Positions 43,694 through 46,393 of a stretch of DNA of 46,393 nucleotides are shown in pieces; the first letter of the stretch is position 1, and each line of letters begins with the position of its first letter. A program made the position numbers and the translations under genes. The stretch is from CAYOHG01 sp964465125 (lineage in GTDB: Bacteria; Planctomycetota; Phycisphaerae; UBA1845; Fen-1342): positions 1 through 46,393 of the forward strand of contig CAYXIO010000029.1 of the NCBI GenBank assembly GCA_964465125.1, read 5' to 3'. The notes under the pieces were generated by a model. The model ran no database searches, was not told where the DNA came from, and saw only the letters and a program-made list of their open reading frames with translations.

Positions 43694-43701
43694 AAGGAGG
43701 T
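43694..43701 (+). promoter_or_regulatory. strong ribosome binding site for the ParB-methylase
   Basis: AAGGAGGT lies seven bases ahead of the ATG at 43709, a near-perfect Shine-Dalgarno match and the strongest in the element. Confidence 0.7.
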
Positions 43702-43708
43702 CTGAGCG

Positions 43709-45088
43709 ATGGACAAGCTTAACGTTGAGTACCGGCCGCCGGCTGAGATCAAGCCGTACGAGAAGAACCCCCGCGACAACGACGCGGCGGTAGATGCCGT
43801 CGCCGAGTCGATCCGGCGCTTCGGCTTTCGCCAGCCGATCGTGGTCGATGAGCATGGCGTCATCGTTTGCGGGCACACTCGCTGGAAGGCCGCGCAGAAG
43901 CTGGGCCTCGAGCAGGTGCCGGTGCATGTCGCGCGCGACCTGACGCCGGAGCAGATTCGCGCGTACAGGATTGCGGACAACAAAACTGCGGAGCTGGCCG
44001 AATGGAACCTCGAGCTACTGCCGTTGGAGATGGCCGAGCTCCAGGGTGCCGGCATCGACTGGTCGCTGCTCGGGTTCGACCAGGACGAGCTGGCCAAGCT
44101 GCTCGACCCGGGTGTGAAGCAGGGCCTCACCGATCCCGACGAAGTGCCGGAGCCGCCAGACGAGGCGACCACACGACCGGGCGACCTGTGGCTGCTCGGG
44201 GAACACCGGTTGCTGTGCGGCGACAGCGGTTCGGTCGCGGACGTTGATCGCCTGCTCGACGGCCAGCCGGTACATCTCGTGAATACCGATCCGCCCTACA
44301 ACGTGCGCGTCGAACCGCGCAGCAACAACGCGATCGCGGCCGGGCTGTCGTCCTTCGGCGAGCCGGGCATGACGCACCACCAGGGGTTCGACCTGCACCG
44401 CCGGCCGAGCGTCGCGCAGCCCACGCACAAGAAGCTGCGCCCGAAGGACCGGCCGCTCGCAAACGACTTCGTCAGCGACGAGGCATTCGGCAAGCTGCTG
44501 CATGCGTGGTTCGGCAACATCGCGCGCGTGCTGCTGCCGGGGCGCGGCTTCTACATCTGGGGCGGCTACGCCAACTGCGGCAACTACCCGCCCGTGCTGA
44601 AGGCCTGCGAGCTGTACTTTTCGCAGGCCGTCATCTGGGTGAAGGAGCATCCCGTCCTGACGCGCAAGGACTTCATGGGCAACCACGAATGGTGCTTCTA
44701 CGGCTGGCGCGAGGGCGCGGCGCATCTCTTCCTCGGCCCAAACAACGCGGTTGATGTCTGGTCAATCAAGAAGGTCAACCCGCAGTCGATGATCCACCTG
44801 ACCGAGAAGCCGGTCGAACTGGCGGTGCGCGCGCTTCAGTACTCATCGCGGCCAGGCGAGAACGTGCTGGACCTCTTCGGCGGCAGCGGCTCGACGCTGA
44901 TCGCGGCGGAGCAGACGGGGCGGCGGGCGTTCCTGATGGAGCTCGACCCGTTGTACTGCGATGTCATCGTGCAGCGCTGGGAGAGGTTCACGGGGCGAAA
45001 GGCGGAGCGCGTCCGCGCTGGCGGGCAGGAAACTCAGGCCGAAGACACAGCGCCGGTTGCTGCCGACGCTGTGGAAGGGAAGGCGTGA
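43709..45088 (+). CDS. ParB-like nuclease domain fused to DNA methyltransferase
   Basis: This 459-residue protein has an N-terminal ParB/Sulfiredoxin-like part (about 1-90: NPRDNDAAVDAVAESIRRFGF, GVIVCGHTRWKAAQKLG) and then a DNA methyltransferase with DPPY (194-197) and, towards the C terminus, the SAM motif DLFGGSGS (388-395). This order (DPPY first) is that of the beta class of N4-C/N6-A methylases. Such fusions are common in phages and may mark DNA against restriction or for packaging. It converges on the HARE-HTH gene. Confidence 0.93.
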   Translation: MDKLNVEYRPPAEIKPYEKNPRDNDAAVDAVAESIRRFGFRQPIVVDEHGVIVCGHTRWKAAQKLGLEQVPVHVARDLTPEQIRAYRIADNKTAELAEWNLELLPLEMAELQGAGIDWSLLGFDQDELAKLLDPGVKQGLTDPDEVPEPPDEATTRPGDLWLLGEHRLLCGDSGSVADVDRLLDGQPVHLVNTDPPYNVRVEPRSNNAIAAGLSSFGEPGMTHHQGFDLHRRPSVAQPTHKKLRPKDRPLANDFVSDEAFGKLLHAWFGNIARVLLPGRGFYIWGGYANCGNYPPVLKACELYFSQAVIWVKEHPVLTRKDFMGNHEWCFYGWREGAAHLFLGPNNAVDVWSIKKVNPQSMIHLTEKPVELAVRALQYSSRPGENVLDLFGGSGSTLIAAEQTGRRAFLMELDPLYCDVIVQRWERFTGRKAERVRAGGQETQAEDTAPVAADAVEGKA

Positions 45089-45096
45089 TGTCTACG

Positions 45097-45972
45097 CTAC
45101 CCGGCGTATTCGAACAGCCCGCGGTCGGTCTTGCGGAAACGCGCCTCGCCGCCCTTCCTGCCGATCTCGCGCAGGATCGCGGCGTAGAGCGTGGCGTGCG
45201 GCGTCTTGCCCGCCGGGCTCGTCCACAGGCCCTGCTCGGCCATCGCGGCGATCATCTCCTGGCTGCGCATCGGCTTGCCGGCCTTGCGGAGCACCTCGGC
45301 CGCCGCGTCCAGGGCGCTGACGCGCTTCGGCTTGGCGTCGCCCGCGGGCTTGCGCTCGGCCTTCGGCTTCGCGGCCTTGGGCTGCTTGGCGGCCTTCGGG
45401 GCCTTGGTGGTCTTGGTCGCACTCCTCTTGCTCGCCTTCTTCGTCGTCATTGCCATCGTCGTCTCCTCGTGGTTGGGGGTTTCAGTGATCTCGTCGCCCT
45501 CGGCGACTTCGTCCTCGTAACACTCCTGGCACCGGGGGCGGCCCAGGTACGTCAGCGCGGCCGGCCGGTCACAACCGACCGTCGCGCACACATCGGGGTC
45601 GTAAGCGGCGTCGCAGGCCTCGCCGTCGGGCAGGTCTTCCAGCGGCGTCGTGCCGCCAACCGCAGCAGTGTCTGCCGTGGCGCTTTCGGCCATCGCCCGC
45701 TCGCTGGCGGTCATGCCATCGGGCGAGCGCTCGCGCTCGTCGCGCAGCCGGGCGTTCTCCTGGTCGGCCGCCGCGATCGCCTTGGCGCGCTTCGCGTCGC
45801 TTACCGCGCGTCGCAGGCGCTGCGCGGTCTTGATCCGCACGCGCCGGCCGGTGTCGACGTTCTTGGCGTCCCAGCCGCCGTACGGGCTCTCGCGCTCGAT
45901 GCGCACGCGGGCGAGCTTGCCGCTCACTTTGGCGACATACGTCGCGCCAGTCTCGACGTCATTCTTCTTCAT
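45097..45972 (-). CDS. HARE-HTH domain protein with Lys/Ala-rich linker
   Basis: This 291-residue protein has an N-terminal part with a short basic beta region and a Cys cluster (CATVGCDRPAAL, CQECYEDE), which looks like a zinc ribbon. A Lys/Ala/Pro-rich linker like histone H1 follows (about 175-218), and the C-terminal HARE-HTH winged helix (SALDAAAEVLRKAGKPMRSQEMIAAM, LYAAILREIGRKGGEARF) occupies about 220-291. HARE-HTH domains occur with DNA and chromatin modification enzymes. Start 45972 follows AAGGAGAC. With a second Zn protein upstream it forms a leftward unit. Confidence 0.8.
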   Translation of the reverse strand: MKKNDVETGATYVAKVSGKLARVRIERESPYGGWDAKNVDTGRRVRIKTAQRLRRAVSDAKRAKAIAAADQENARLRDERERSPDGMTASERAMAESATADTAAVGGTTPLEDLPDGEACDAAYDPDVCATVGCDRPAALTYLGRPRCQECYEDEVAEGDEITETPNHEETTMAMTTKKASKRSATKTTKAPKAAKQPKAAKPKAERKPAGDAKPKRVSALDAAAEVLRKAGKPMRSQEMIAAMAEQGLWTSPAGKTPHATLYAAILREIGRKGGEARFRKTDRGLFEYAG

Positions 45973-46024
45973 GCAGGTCTCCTTCGCGTTGCCTCGTCAG
46001 GCCCGGGTCTCACGCGCCCGGGCG

Positions 46025-46046
46025 AGTCGCCATTTGGTTGGCGACT
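46025..46046. repeat. 8-bp hairpin between the HARE-HTH gene and the edge gene
   Basis: AGTCGCCA (46025-46032) pairs with TGGCGACT (46039-46046) around a TTTGGT loop, in the gap between the leftward genes at 46057 and 45972. No clear T-run follows on the minus strand, so terminator or attenuator status is uncertain. Confidence 0.4.
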
Positions 46047-46056
46047 TTCGGCGGCG

Positions 46057-46393
46057 TCAGATCAGGCCCTTGACCTTCGCAATCGCGTTCACCAGGGCCT
46101 GGTGGACCGGCTCGCTCTCGGCGTCGTCATCGCCCAGCCCGTGCTTGTTCCACAGCCGCAGCGTTGCGGCCGCCGCTTCGAGCAGGTCCTGGATCGCCGG
46201 CGTCGGCGGTGCGCCCTTGGCGTCGGGGTCGTACCGCGTGCCGCAGTTGGTGCAGTGGATCGTGGCGTCGTCCTGCCAAACCAGGTTGTCCTGGTCGCGT
46301 TCGCCGCAGCGCGGGCAGGCGTCGTCCGCGTCAGCCAGCCCGCTGCTGTCGTCGACGCCAGCGGCGTCGAACAGACCGTCGAGCTGGTTGCGC
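46057..46393 (-). CDS. Zn-ribbon protein, cut by window edge
   Basis: Reading the minus strand from the edge gives an open frame of about 111 residues, ending at the TCA (46057-46059). Two CxxC pairs, CPRC and CTNC, about 20 residues apart, form a zinc ribbon, followed by acidic and helical stretches (DLLEAAAATLRLWNKHG). The start is outside the window. It lies upstream of the HARE-HTH gene with an 84-base gap, so the two are probably one leftward unit. Confidence 0.7.
   Translation of the reverse strand, partial: RNQLDGLFDAAGVDDSSGLADADDACPRCGERDQDNLVWQDDATIHCTNCGTRYDPDAKGAPPTPAIQDLLEAAAATLRLWNKHGLGDDDAESEPVHQALVNAIAKVKGLI

Overview
The window is high-GC bacterial DNA in two parts: about 29.8 kb of chromosome, then about 16.5 kb of an integrated mobile element (prophage-like) that begins at a tRNA-Pro gene and runs off the right edge. 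The chromosomal genes suggest a Planctomycetota member (possibly Phycisphaerae-like). The clues are an Asn/Asp-rich linker in a very large FG-GAP lipoprotein, a fragment that looks like DUF1573 with its Cys-Gly-Cys motif, an RseP enlarged by extra PDZ modules, an HDOD-GGDEF fusion and many secreted proteins of unknown function. This placement is an inference from gene style; no rRNA is present to confirm it.

Chromosomal part (1-29.8 kb). Left to right: a DUF1573-like fragment, an FG-GAP beta-propeller lipoprotein, a secreted helical protein, a membrane nucleotide-sugar dehydratase (FlaA1/CapD type), dxr and rseP overlapping, a PA0069-type radical SAM protein, an LTxxQ (Spy-like) secreted protein, infA (TTG start), a CPBP protease, a large unknown protein, purA-uppS-cdsA overlapping or nearly so, a carboxymuconolactone decarboxylase-family protein, an ECF sigma factor divergent from sucD, a COG2403 P-loop protein, three small membrane-anchored proteins (two look like diverged paralogues), a small helical protein followed by an HDOD-GGDEF diguanylate cyclase, a tiny lipoprotein, and two tandem CNNM/CorC-type transporters. 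Isoprenoid and phospholipid synthesis (dxr, uppS, cdsA) and site-2 proteolysis (rseP), which often form one operon in bacteria, are here split into two blocks 6 kb apart.

Mobile element (29.85 kb to end). A large serine recombinase gene ends inside the 3' part of tRNA-Pro, so the tRNA marks one attachment end. A leftward module (sigma/LuxR-like regulator, small conserved protein, recombinase) is separated by a palindrome-bearing control region from a long rightward module. The rightward module holds a RecE/RecB-like PD-(D/E)XK nuclease, a Sak4-like RecA-fold ATPase, a DUF669 ssDNA-binding-like protein, a RusA resolvase, a DUF4406 protein, a metallophosphoesterase, a Zn protein, an SF2 helicase, a D12-class methylase with a changed motif IV, a PrimPol-AAA replication protein, an iteron/hairpin cluster that looks like an origin, an HTH/multi-Zn protein, a coiled-coil protein, a hairpin-rich spacer and a ParB-methyltransferase fusion. 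A leftward operon at the right edge encodes a Zn-ribbon protein (cut by the edge) and a Lys/Ala-rich HARE-HTH protein. No capsid, portal, terminase large subunit, tail or lysis genes are in view, so prophage versus another integrative element cannot be settled here.

The most interesting signals are the interlocking of integrase, tRNA and tRNA terminator at 29.79-29.92 kb, the repeat/hairpin cluster after the PrimPol gene, the divergent control region with a perfect palindrome, the hairpin array ahead of the ParB-methylase, and the co-occurrence of two DNA methylases with a HARE-HTH protein.
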